Assembly: GCA_002104985.1 (NCBI GenBank)
Contig: MCGO01000004.1
Span: forward strand, 806,001-870,000
DNA: 64,000 nt
Source: Rhizoclosmatium globosum
Lineage: Eukaryota > Chytridiomycota > Chytridiomycetes > Chytridiales > Chytriomycetaceae
Reading direction: 5' to 3'
Program-made: the position numbers and the translations under genes
Part shown: positions 22,549 to 32,884 of the stretch, in pieces
Layout of the letters: each line of letters begins with the position of its first letter
Position numbering within the stretch: position 1 is the first letter of the stretch
The notes under the pieces: generated by a model
Seen by the model: only the letters and a program-made list of their open reading frames with translations
Told to the model about the DNA's origin: nothing
Databases searched by the model: none

Positions 22549-25500
22549 TGGGAAAGTCTTCAAAACATCCATCTGCGAAATCAAGCTCCAATTCCGTCAA
22601 TACCAACAACCAACCCGACAGGCAATCGAGCAGCAGCGCCGGATCTTCCTCCAGCAGCAGCGCAAACAGCAGTGGTACAACTCTTGGAAACAGCTCCAAC
22701 GCGTCTCGACGATCGCAGGATGAAATGTCGGAATTCATTGACTGGGAAACGGAGCTGGGCGTGTCAAACGAGTCCATTGATGACGATATCAAAGGGACGG
22801 ATGAAGTCAAAGTTTTTACGCGTCTCCATAAGGTACGGAATGGGATAGGGTTGGGTGGGGGTGGGGGGGGTGAATGGGGGGGGGGGGGGGGGGGGGGGGG
22901 GTAAGATTTGGAATCCCTAACTTGGTAGAACATACATTTAGACGGAAGAAGAGATTCAAATGCTTTCTTTGGATGAAGATCTGGATGAAGTGAAACGGAT
23001 TATGTTGTTGATAAGGTGAGAGGAGCGTGGATTGGTTGAGTTGGGTTAGGATGTTATTCTAAATTGGACTACCAACGCGTCTTTACTTTGTATTTGTAGA
23101 ACCGGTCAAAACGTTCAATTGCCAGCTGTATTAGCTGTCTTGCCGAGGTTGGTCAAGGACAGGAGGAAAGAAACCGTTACACAAATCATTCCCTTGTTAC
23201 TGGTAACCCAAACCAATCCACACTTGTCCCATGCGAAGTATTCAACTTTTTTATATAAAAAAGGAATCGCTACCGACACGGCCGACGGACTTTCAAATTA
23301 TGGCTGCTAGTGTCATGTACGAAATCATTGAGAAGGGCTTATTACCGGACATCTTGGTGGATGAGATACAGCAATGTGCATCAAAGTTGCTGAATAGTCG
23401 GGATGAGGATGTATCTGCAGTGTGGGGCGATGTGTTGATTGTGTCTATTAAGTTCATGTCTCAAAAAGCCATCTATGATTCTGTAAGTGATTTCAGATGC
23501 AAGGGACAATTGATTTTGATGTATATTTTGTGATTATTATTTAGATATTACCGGGCTGTCATGCATATAGTGGGTTGTCGCAGCCTGTTCCATTACGAAT
23601 ATGGTCTTGCAGGATGTTGGGGGCTGTGACGTCTAAATTAAAGAGTTCCGAGTAAGTCACTTCGTTTGTCATGGGCCCGTTGAAGTCTCAATTTTGGTAC
23701 TCAGGATTGAGGCGTTATTTCAAAAAGCTATAACTCTATGTCAAGACACAGACTATGAAGTACGAGCATGCATGTGCCATCAACTGAATGAATTTGTTAA
23801 ATATGTAAAGTACGTATATTCGAAGTGGGTTTGCCAATAGCGTATTAATGAAGTTGATGTTGAAGGCTTGATTCTATTCGTCGATCTCTCTTTCATGAAT
23901 ATGTTGAGCTTATAATGGATGAAGAAGATTACGTGCGGGAAGCTGCGTTGGCGAATATTGTGAAACTGGCTGAATTCATTGATGACAGTGAGTCCATCCA
24001 TTCCCCCTTTTAAACAACTAAAAAGAATGAACCCAAGGCACCAAGTCAAATATTATAGTACCAATATGGAAGAAGCTTGTGACAGAAAAACCTGCTCGAT
24101 TACTTGAGTTGATGGCTCGAGATTTTGGGGCGTTCCTCTTTCACACGAAGAGTAATTCAATTTCTTAGAACGAAAGATAGGATTAACACTTTATTAGATG
24201 TCATGACTGAAGTTGATATCAAGTTCTTTCTTGAGTTTTACCACTTTATGGTGTTTTCAACCGAGGAGGACTTGAGGATCTGGAGTGCTTACAACTTTCC
24301 AGTGAGTACTTTACACAATCACTGAAAGTTTGTATTAACTCAAATTGGTTCTCGAAAAGGGTGTGTTAAAAACCGTCGGACCAGATACGTATGAGTCCTT
24401 TAAGCTGGATCAGGCGTTGTCACATCTCTCAATGGATCAAGTAATTGAGGTTAAAAGAAGGATAGCTTGTGGATTCCATGAGGTTTAGTTTATTGTTTCC
24501 CTGTCCTCTTTGGGGTTGGCTGATACGTTCACAGGTTGTTGAGCTGTTGGACAAACAATCACAATATCTTCTACGAAACATTTTCCTTCGGCTATTGTCT
24601 GATCAAGAAGTGGATGTCTATGAACCATTATTTAAGAACCTCAATACTATACTTCGGGGATTTGCTCTGGATGAATCTGGACGGAAAGTGAGACAACGAT
24701 TCCAAAAAGACAACATATTGACCATAAACAGACGGCCCAATTCGACGAACTTTTATTCTCAATATTAAGGAAAGAGCGTGAATATGCTTCAAATGCGTCA
24801 TATAAACTGACTTGGCGGATCCATCATGCACTGTTACAACAATTCAAGTTCTTCATTGACTACTTTGACTCAGAATATATCCATGATCAATGTGTTCCTC
24901 TTTTGTTCAAGCTGCTGTCTGATGTTGAGTGTTTACCCCTGCCATCTCTCGATTTTTTTCTCCTCTTTTTTCTTTGCCACCATCAATCCTCACCATATCA
25001 ACAGAACGTCACCGTCCCCATCAAACAAACCATCATCGAAACATTGTGCTTATATCTTCGAAAAATGCGTCGCCTTGAAAATCGAATGAAAATTATCAGG
25101 AATATAGCTGGTACATAAACTCTAACTTTAAAAATAATACAAACCTGATCTCACATTTTGAATCAGATTTGCGTGAATCTGCGAACTACCACACACGCCG
25201 TCTATTTATGTGGACCCTCAAAGCCCTCTACTCCCACTTCTCACACCACTTTATCCGCGAAACCTTTTTCGACGAGTTTCTCGATATGGCGCGAGATACA
25301 GTTCCCAATATTAGGCTCACGTTCGTGTCACTTAGTGCCCTGTTTCGGAAGTCTCTGCTACGAGGGTATCACACGATTCAGCAACAGCAACAGCAACAGC
25401 AGCACCAGCCAAACAATTTTGGACAGTATTTGCAGCAATCGCAGGGTGGAGGTGGAGGTGGAGCGAGTGGAGTGCTCAGTGCCTCGCCAAAGAATATACT

Positions 25501-26545
25501 TCCACCTCAACAAAATGCTGTCATGTCAAATATTACTCGACTGAATGAATGCTTGATGGCGTTATGTGGGGATCAAGATAAAGATGTCGCCACTGCTGCT
25601 CAAGATGAATTGGATCGGTTAGGGATTGGGGCACGACGGACATCAAAGGCGATCACGTTGGGGCTTGATGAATTGGATGATTCTGGAGGGAACAGTATAT
25701 ACCGCGTGTATTCTATGACGGAATTCGAGGTTATGGAAGATCGTGAACGAGAGGAATACGAGGAGCGGTTGTTGTCGATTGAGATTGAGGAGGATAGCTC
25801 TGTCATGCGACGACGAGACGATGATAGTACAATTGGACCTGGCGGTAGGAACAAACGAATCTCTGTTTCGAAACATCCGTCCGTGAAGGCAGCTGCCGCA
25901 GGAGGAATCGGGTCCAGTTCTGGGCATAGGAAAAGCGTGTCGAGTAAAGCTACTCCTTTGATGCCACCTCCGAAACTTGGAACGTCTCCATCAACTTTTA
26001 CAACGACCCCTGGAATCATGAACCCACGATCAATGGGTCTTGCGAACCGGTCTTTAACAGGAAATCATGGCTCTTTGACGCAATTGACATCAACGTCTAC
26101 GGGACCTATGGCGGCATTACCTCCAGAGAATTTGAAGCGAGGAAAAAGCGCTGGTCCGATTGGAAAGACTAAAACTTTGGGTGGGAAGGCTTCACCATCC
26201 TCGTCTACGATTGGGTTCAACGAGTCAAATTACACAACTACAGCTGAACTTGGACGAAAAAAGTCATTGAACTCTTTGACGCAATCAAAGCAACAAACTC
26301 TTAAAGCCGGAACGACAGGTTTCGTTGGTGGACAGCGGAAAGATGTTGCTCCTTCATCGTCTCCATCAACGCAACCCCGTAAACCAATTGAAACTACAAA
26401 TACAGCAGGAGTAATAGGTATGCGCTCTATTGGTGGAGGCATAACATCTGTCCCTGCTCAACAAGCCACCCCTCGAAGTAGTAGTGGTATCAAGGCGCTT
26501 CCTCCCATCGAGGGAACTGTAACACCAAACACACGACGTCATTAG
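22549..26545 (+). CDS. PPP4R4: Protein phosphatase 4 regulatory subunit 4 (HEAT-repeat protein)
   Basis: A Ser/Asn-rich N-terminus leads, through intron 1, into TEEEIQMLSLDEDLDEVKRIMLLIRTGQNVQLPAVLAVLPRL. This aligns closely with the start of human PPP4R4 (EEIERLTVDEDL, then LLSAGQDVQ). HEAT repeats follow: DILVDEIQQCASKLLN, ILPGCHAYSGLSQPVPLRIWSCRMLGAVTSKL, LCQDTDYEVRACMCHQLNEF, DEEDYVREAALANIVKLAEFID, VEVLDKQSQYLLRNIFLRLLSDQEVDVYEPL and DMARDTVPNIRLTFVSLSALF. Then come a charged helix (MTEFEVMEDREREEYEERLLSIEIEED) and a long Ser/Thr/Pro/Gly tail. PPP4R4 directs PP4 catalytic subunits. At least ten short introns are present, and the first contains a run of 26 G. The poly-Q patch at 25378-25402 is variable-length sequence. 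Confidence 0.85.
22876..22901 (+). repeat. 26-base G homopolymer in PPP4R4 intron 1
   Basis: An unbroken run of 26 G follows a shorter G-rich stretch, all inside the first PPP4R4 intron (donor GTACGG after CATAAG, acceptor before ACGGAAGAAG). Such a run is likely to be mis-sized in any assembly. Confidence 0.9.
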
Positions 26546-26717
26546 CATTCAATTTTTCATATGAGGAGATATTCAGTAATACAGAATTGTAATAAGGGTT
26601 TTATCAAAAAATGAATCAAAATTATAATCACACGCATACACGCACACATCCCTTCATTCAGTGGCATAAAGCCTTCCAGTCAAAACTTATAAAAATCACT
26701 TCCCCATAATATGCTTA

Positions 26718-28941
26718 TCAACCAAGCGTGATGACTTTCAATTGATTTCTGGCCTCCTTCACTCTCCACCACCGTCCCAACCGGTGTTCCTGTCCAGTTC
26801 CTACAGCCAAATACAACAAATTCTTGGGCTTGACAATCGCCGCTCGTTTTCTCGCCGCCTCTCTCTTGGCTGCTGCACCAAACAATTCCTTCTCAGGCGC
26901 CTCCTCATCGACGGCATCAGCCTTCTCCTCCGCAACGGCCACAGGCGGTGCCTCGAAAAACCGTAACGAGTTGATGAATCCAAGAACGGGGAACTGTAAC
27001 CACGGCGCGAATGCTTTCTTGTCCTGGTCGATTTTCCAGAGACGGACAAAGCCGTCGCAGGAGCCGGATGCGAAGAGGTCAGAGTATCGGACACAGGCGA
27101 GGGATGTGATCCAGTTGCATGGGGCTGGAGCGATAGTAGGGTCTTTTGGCTTCTCTGGGTTTCCGTGGGCCAAGGCACGGGTGAAGAGGGGTTTCTTTTT
27201 GGAAACGTTCCATAACGAGATTGCTCTAATTTTTTTTGGGGGGGAGTGTTTAGGAAATTTGTTGCAAGTGGTTGGCGGAGGGTCCGATAATCAACAGGAT
27301 GGACATACCCATTATCGGTTCCACTCACGAAATGCTCCTCATCAATCATGGCGACAACGTCAATCACGTTTCCAAATCGATCGTCTCCCGCTTTTTTAGC
27401 TTCTTTCTTTGCCTGCTCAACTTCACTTGCAAGGACAAGACCTTCCACAACTTGTGTGCGCAAGTCACCTCCAGAACCTCCCATACCACCTCCTCTGAAA
27501 ATCAACTGACTCTCTTCCACAATTTTCCATAGACGAACGGTACGGTCACGCGAACCGGCAGTGACACAACGTTCTAAGGCAAGAGAGTCGACTGCTTCAA
27601 TGCGGTCTTGGTGACCAAAGAGGGTTTCAATGTACGATAGTTCGTCAATGTTCCACAGTTTGATTGTACGATCATAGGAACATGAATAGAGTTGGTTGAC
27701 GCGGGTGGAATAGCGGAAGGAAAGACCTGCGACGGCGTCACGGTGTTGGGAAAATGTCTTGAGGTGTTTGTTTTCGGGGATAGACCAGATTTGGATAGTC
27801 TTGTCACGACCGCCTGACGCCTAGTGATTGCAAGTCAATATGAAGTTTTACGTCAAGTTTGAAAAGGTAGGAAAGAATGCAATTGCTGAAAGAGTTGAAG
27901 GGAATTGAAAACCGAGTATGCACTAGTTCATCCTTATGGCTTCGTGGATCGTTACTTGAAACAATTGAAATTGATTCCGGAAAATAGATTCCAAATGCAA
28001 TGGGAGGAAGAGTGAACAAGGAATACGTACAAGGAATTTTCCGTCTCCACTGATAGCGAGAGACAATACTTGATCATGATGACCGACATGCTTCTTGAGT
28101 TTGTTTTCTCCAAAGGCTTTCTTGGCCTTCTTTGTATGTTTCCTACCACCCAAGAATTCATGTACTTTTTTACCAGTGTTAAAATCCCATTTGACAATAT
28201 GACCATCTTTTGACGCTGAAAAGATGAAGCTGTGATGTGTGTGTGATCAGTTGGTGTATTCTGACGCCTTGCAAACGTACCATCCACCAGCCAGGGGAAC
28301 CTGTTCCTCATCGGTAACATCGACGCAAGTAAGAGCAAGCTGATGCACCTTCTTTCCGCCGAATGTGCGAATCAAATCAGGATTTGAGGTGTCCATCTTC
28401 TTGAACTTGTCAGCAATCTTGAAAAAGACCTTCCCCTTTGACTCAAGCACATCATCACGCAAGCGTTCCGCAATCAGATCGTTATCAATGTCCTGAGCAT
28501 CGAATTCGCCTGGCGCCATTTCTTGGAAATCACGGAGCAGGATGAGCAAACCACGCAAAAGGAATGCAATAGGAGAGACGTACCTTGTTTCTCGTCCTGC
28601 ATTTTTGCAATGTACTTTTTAGCGAGTCTCAGTCTCTTTTGGGCCGCGGACTCCTTCGCGTCCTCGTTCGCCACTTCGTCGTCCGAGTCGATGTCGGCCC
28701 TGAATCTGTCGCCTTCGAGGTCCATGTCGTCGACGGCGCCCGCATCGCCGTCGTCGTCGTTGTCGTCGTTCGCGGCGTCGACTGGGCCGTCGGCGTCGGC
28801 GTCGCGCTTGCGTTTGCCCTGGTTGTTCCGGGCCTCGGCCTTTGCCTTGGCTGTTCCGCCGGGCGCCTTTCGGGCCGCGGGATTCACTTTGGTGCCGCCG
28901 CTTTTGCGCGCTTTCTTGGTCACGAAGAACGAGTCCTTCAT
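26718..28941 (-). CDS. RRP9: U3 snoRNP 55-kDa WD40 protein RRP9
   Basis: RRP9/U3-55K binds the box B/C motif of U3 snoRNA and is needed for 18S rRNA processing in the nucleolus. The N-terminus MKDSFFVTKKARKS is basic and is followed by an Asp-rich stretch (DDNDDDGDAGAVDDMDLEGD) and the helix AAQKRLRLAKKYIAKMQDEK. A linker (DNDLIAERLRDDVLESKGKVFFKIADKF) precedes a seven-blade propeller, with repeats KDGHIVKWDF, HHDQVLSLAISGDGKFLASGG, HRDAVAGLSFR, SYDRTIKLWNI, GHQDRIEAVDSLALERCVTAGSRDRTVRLWKI, HFVSGTDNG and FASGSCDGFVRLWKI. The DRIEAVDSL and LERCVTAGSRDRTVRLWKI stretch is the strongest U3-55K signature. Introns are short. The stop is at 26718-26720. Confidence 0.93.
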
Positions 28942-29348
28942 TTGGTTTGGTTTGGTTGGTTGGTGGTTGGTGGTTGGCTGGTTGTGAAACTTTGAAAACA
29001 AAAAGAAAGAAAGAAAGAAAGAAAGAAAGAGCGCATCATCGCCAACCCTTTCGAAAATAGAATATAACCTAATTAGCTTCAAATGGAAAGTACTTCTCTC
29101 TCTTTTCTGCTCGATTACTTTCACATAACTGTACAGTAAGTAGAGACATGCTCCTCAAATCAATACTTTATATTACAGTGCCTGACCTTTTTACTGTCTT
29201 CACCAAAAACAGAAAATAATCCTTTGCTTTCCCAATGCGTCTCTTTTTCGATTTTGCGGTTTTGTCTTGAGAAAATCGAAGACGACACAATTTTCGAACC
29301 AAAAAATCGTAAGGCAACCTACTGAAGAAGCGCAGCGAATGAGCATCA
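28942..29348. promoter_or_regulatory. Divergent interval upstream of RRP9 and the Cys-rich Q/H protein
   Basis: The interval is 407 bases. Next to RRP9 it carries a CCAA/CCAAAC-rich leader and a (CTTT)n tract (about 29003-29030). The middle is AT-rich. A minus-strand frame at 29425-29168 is open for 85 codons (basic, Lys/Arg/Phe-rich), but its start overlaps the plus-strand first exon and it has no recognisable motif, so it is not called. Confidence 0.4.
29003..29030 (+). repeat. (AAAG)n microsatellite in the RRP9 leader
   Basis: Seven near-perfect AAAG units lie about 60-90 bp upstream of the RRP9 start. On the RRP9 strand this is a CTTT tract. Confidence 0.85.
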
Positions 29349-31295
29349 ATGAGCGGATACGAGCGCAGCAGATGGTTCCGGAAGGCTCTTGGGGCGGCCT
29401 GGAAGCGGGACCGGCGGCACCTCAACTGGCATCAAACCCCGGATGCCTTACCAACCTCCTTCGAAAAATTCCACAATTTTCCAGCCCTCCCTAAAATTGT
29501 GAGCCTTAAGATTTCCAGGAGACAGCTTGTGTGGGGCCGGTGCATCCTAGCAGCTCTAGCGATGATGTTGTTAGTGTTGGGGTGGATGAGAGACATGTGC
29601 GTGGCAGGAACGAACCCCCTCTGCTGCTCTGCCTGTCCCCTCCTTTCTTTAAACAAATACTGTACCACTTCCTAACAAATTCCTCTTCCAGTTTCAGCCA
29701 GACTCTTCGATGCAAAACATAAGCTCCAGTGACGCAGCATCGCACCTCAACCTCTGGTTTGCCCAAGGCTCGCACCATGCCCATCACTCCCAGGCACCAG
29801 GCGGTCCCCAAGGCCAGCCTAACGACGGCACTCAGCCAACCTCCTCAGGCGCCTCTCCATACGTCGGTAAGAAGCCACCCTACCCCTCCTCCCCGCTTTT
29901 TCTTTTTTCCCCACCCCCCAATCTTGTTTCATGTCAACCATTACACACACCCATTCTAAACCACACAACATCAGGCCACTCCCAACTGCAATACCAGCAC
30001 CAAACGCATCCATCGCAACACGCGCAACAGCTGCATCACCATCAACAGCCGCAATACGACTACAGCGGCGGGTTGAGCCAGTTCCCAGACCCTCACTCTC
30101 AGCATTATTACGGACACCATGGTCACCCTCAGCATTCGTACCAGGACATGCACCAGTACCAACAGATGGATCCGTCGTTGCATTATCAAGGCGCTGAGGC
30201 GTTGTTCCATCCTGGGGGCCTGTGGGTGGTGGGCCTGTGGGTGGAGGTCATGACGGCGCGCTTGTGGGACACGGGGGTGTTGGTGGGTCTGGTGGGAACG
30301 GCGGTGGTGGTGGTGGTGGTGTTGCTCAGGGGCAGGGAGGAGGGGTTCAGATAGTGGAAGAGCTTCCTGTTCAGAGAGACGGTGGGGCTGGGGGGAGTGG
30401 TGCTGCTGGTGGGGGTGCGGCGGGGAAAGCAAAGAAGGGGAAGAAGAAGGCGACAAAGAGGAATGATCCTTATGGGGATGGTGTTGAGCCTGTTGTCGTG
30501 AATAATGATGGGGTGAGTGCTTTTTCTTTCGGGTTATGTGAGGATTGGGTTTCTGATTGGTGGGGGAACAGAGTATTCCACTTTCTAGAGCTGCATTCAA
30601 GACGGTTTGTAAGTACTGTTGTATGAAGAAGGATGAAAACCCGGGTTATCAGGTAAACTAGCCTAGTTTCCTCCCTGAAATTTGAATAACTGATGGAATT
30701 GTGTAGATGGGTGTATTTCACAAGGGAAAGTGTACCAATCCATTGGACCCTGAGCATGGAAGCAGGTGGTTGAGTTTGAGATGCAAGTCATGTAGCAAGG
30801 ATGTCTGCACCAGTAGTGAAATTTACAAGCGGCATCAGTGTCCACCTGGTTACCCCAGCCCGATGGTACGGTTTTTTCGTAATGAAGCTTGATTGAGACA
30901 CTAATCTGCTGTTGTAGCCTGGAAAGTCATACCGTACTCACCGTCGTAAGAAGGAAGATGAAGGAGATATTGATGATATCGATCAGTATTGGACGGACCC
31001 GGCCTTAGCTGGAAACATGGCACAGCATAACGCTGCAAGTGGATCTACTTCTGGAATGCATCATGCGAATGTGGGTGGTATGCAGGGAGGAATGCAGGGA
31101 AGCATGCAAGGGGGTATGCAAGGAAGCATGCAAGGTGGGCATGGTGGGCATGTGGGACACGTTGGGCATGTTGGGCACGTTGGACATGTTGGACATGTTG
31201 GACAAGGTGGACCTGTTGTGGACGATTTTGGTCAGGATCCTTCAGCTTACCACAATTCTTTGGATGTTTTGTCGCAACTTGCCGGCGCTCATTAA
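29349..31295 (+). CDS. Unrecognised Q/H/G-rich protein with a Cys/His-rich zinc-finger-like domain
   Basis: I do not recognise the family. The proposed exon 1 (29349-29499, MSGYERSRWFRKAL...) joins in phase, across a 194-nt intron, to FQPDSSMQNISSSDAASHLNLWFAQG; the ATG at 29710 is the safer alternative start. A long Gln/His/Pro/Tyr-rich region follows. At about 30208-30222 the open frame changes by one base, as if one G of the run CCTGGGGGCC were missing; after it comes a poly-Gly region and a basic patch (GKAKKGKKKATKRN). The conserved-looking core is then CKYCCMKKDENPGYQ, MGVFHKGKCTNPLD, LRCKSCSKDVCTSSEIYKRHQC, with cysteine spacing suited to two zinc sites, followed by basic RTHRRKKEDE. 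The C-terminus is made of GMQGGMQGS and GHVGHV repeats. A nuclear, nucleic-acid-binding role is a guess from composition only. Confidence 0.6.
31081..31205 (+). repeat. Coding minisatellites (GGMQ and GHV repeats)
   Basis: About five 12-nt units (ATGCAGGGAGGA-like) encode Met-Gln-Gly-Gly/Ser. About seven 9-nt units (CATGTTGGA-like) then encode Gly-His-Val. Both keep the frame of the surrounding gene. Confidence 0.85.
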
Positions 31296-31477
31296 TTTTG
31301 TATTCCTGCGTTGAGTTTCATGTGTTTCTTTGAGTGTGAGGGGAATTGGAATGGAGATGTTTGTTGCTTTAGTTGGATTTCATAAAAACCCTATTTATAC
31401 TGGGAATGGACCGAAAAGGAAGTTGAAAATATAAGAAAAAACTCCTTTATTGAAGTGCCCAGGAAAAAGAAAGTGAT

Positions 31478-32762
31478 TTAGGACAGGTCCATTCCTGACG
31501 ACGCGATCAAAGGATTCTTGGCCTTTGCTACTCTAACGTCTTGCTTCAACAAGCTCACAACGTTGTCATTCACGTGTCCAACGGAGTGAACATATGGTGG
31601 GTTCAATGGCGCGCTCAATCTCATACTTCCACCAGGCAATACCATCACAGTTGCCTTGAATTGAGCAACGAATTCCCCATCAGCCTCCACAATAACCGGT
31701 CGAGGACAAAGAACCCCACTCTTGATCACTTCATTGATACCCATTTTATGGCTTGGGTTCAAGTCAAACAGAGCTCTTGAAGAGAATGGGAAGACACCAA
31801 AAGTCTTGACAGCAGTGTTGAAAGTTTCACGCGAAGCTTTGAGCTTAAATCCTTGGGCAGCAGAAACGTCACGTTGGAAGACTGTTGTGTTGTGTTCGGT
31901 GCTTTCATATGGGTTTCCGGAGCCTGTACTAAAGACAATGTTGATTGAAATCACTTCGTTTTCGCCGAATGTAAAGTCGTTGGTGAGTGGGTCGGTTGAG
32001 TTTGGAATAGCCTTTGTTTTTTTTTGAGAGTAGCGTTATGAAACACGGAATGCTTGAAAAAGGGTAGTTACCTGTTCTGCTTCGAGCAAGAATCTCTTCA
32101 TCAAGTGAGAAGCAGTTCCCTCCACTGGACGAACTCCGAATGACGAGGCAATCTGGTTGACGGTTTGGAAGATTTGGGAAGACTCGTTTCCAGCTTTCAC
32201 CAATCGAATGGCAGCTTCTGCAGCCTGGTACGCGGCGCAAATGACGTCAGCTTTCCTTCCGGTAACTGGTTCAGATGGGTTTGGGCTGAGGACAATCGTG
32301 TGGGCAAGAGTAGAGACGTATCCGTCAATCTGTGCACCCAACTCCACCTTGACAACATCGCCGGATTCCAACACGTGGCCGTCTTCTTTCAATGGAGAGA
32401 AGTTGGAGACAATGTTGTTTACGGAAATGCAGGTTGGGAAGGCGAGACCACGTTCAACGGAACCCTTTCCAAAGACCTTGCTGGATTGCTCAAGAATGAA
32501 ATCGTCTCCCAATTTGCAGAGATCGGCAATGCTGGCACCAATTGTGCAGTTTGTAAGGACTAATCGCAGGGCCTCTGAATTGGGGATTGGGAACGGTAAG
32601 TAACGGGGAGAACCGCTGTGATCAGTGAATGGTGTTACCGTTGGCGAAAGCGGCCGCAGCTTGGTACTTTTGCATGACAACTGAGTCTCCGAGGTTGTTC
32701 CATGTGTCTTCTGGATCCGCGCGGGTATCCACCATGCGCATTTGACGGGCGAGCTGTGACAT
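31478..32762 (-). CDS. PA2G4/EBP1-like M24 pseudopeptidase
   Basis: The start at 32762 gives MSQLARQMRMVDTRADPEDTWNNLGDSVVMQKY. An intron then joins EALRLVLTNCTIGASIADLCKLGDDFI. The methionine-aminopeptidase-like pita-bread fold follows: VERGLAFPTCISVNNIVSNFSPL, VKVELGAQIDGYVSTLAHTIVL, GVRPVEGTASHLMKRF, NEVISINIVFSTGSGN, HKMGINEVIKSGVLCPRPVIVEADGEFVAQFKATVMVLPGG. The metal-binding Asp/His/Glu set of true aminopeptidases is not kept (for example, VELGAQIDGY where active enzymes have D-G-x-x-x-D). This matches EBP1/PA2G4, a 60S-associated factor at the tunnel exit, and not Arx1 or MAP2. The EGTASH-MKRF stretch is typical. There are two introns. Confidence 0.9.
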
Positions 32763-32884
32763 GTTTTTGGGTTTTGGTTTGACTTTGAAAAAACAAAAAG
32801 AAAGAAAGAAAGATGGGAAACTGCACCACTTCCGTGAAACACGAACCCATGAATTACTGCATTATTTTATTGGTTTCTATTACT

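Noticed and set aside
29168..29425. Minus-strand 85-codon basic ORF
   Set aside because: It overlaps the proposed plus-strand first exon and has no recognisable motif, splice partner or signal.
29500..29693. Transmembrane-like read-through of the exon at 29349 (CILAALAMMLLVLGW)
   Set aside because: It lies between a GT donor and a CTTCCAG acceptor that join exons in phase, so it is treated as intron.
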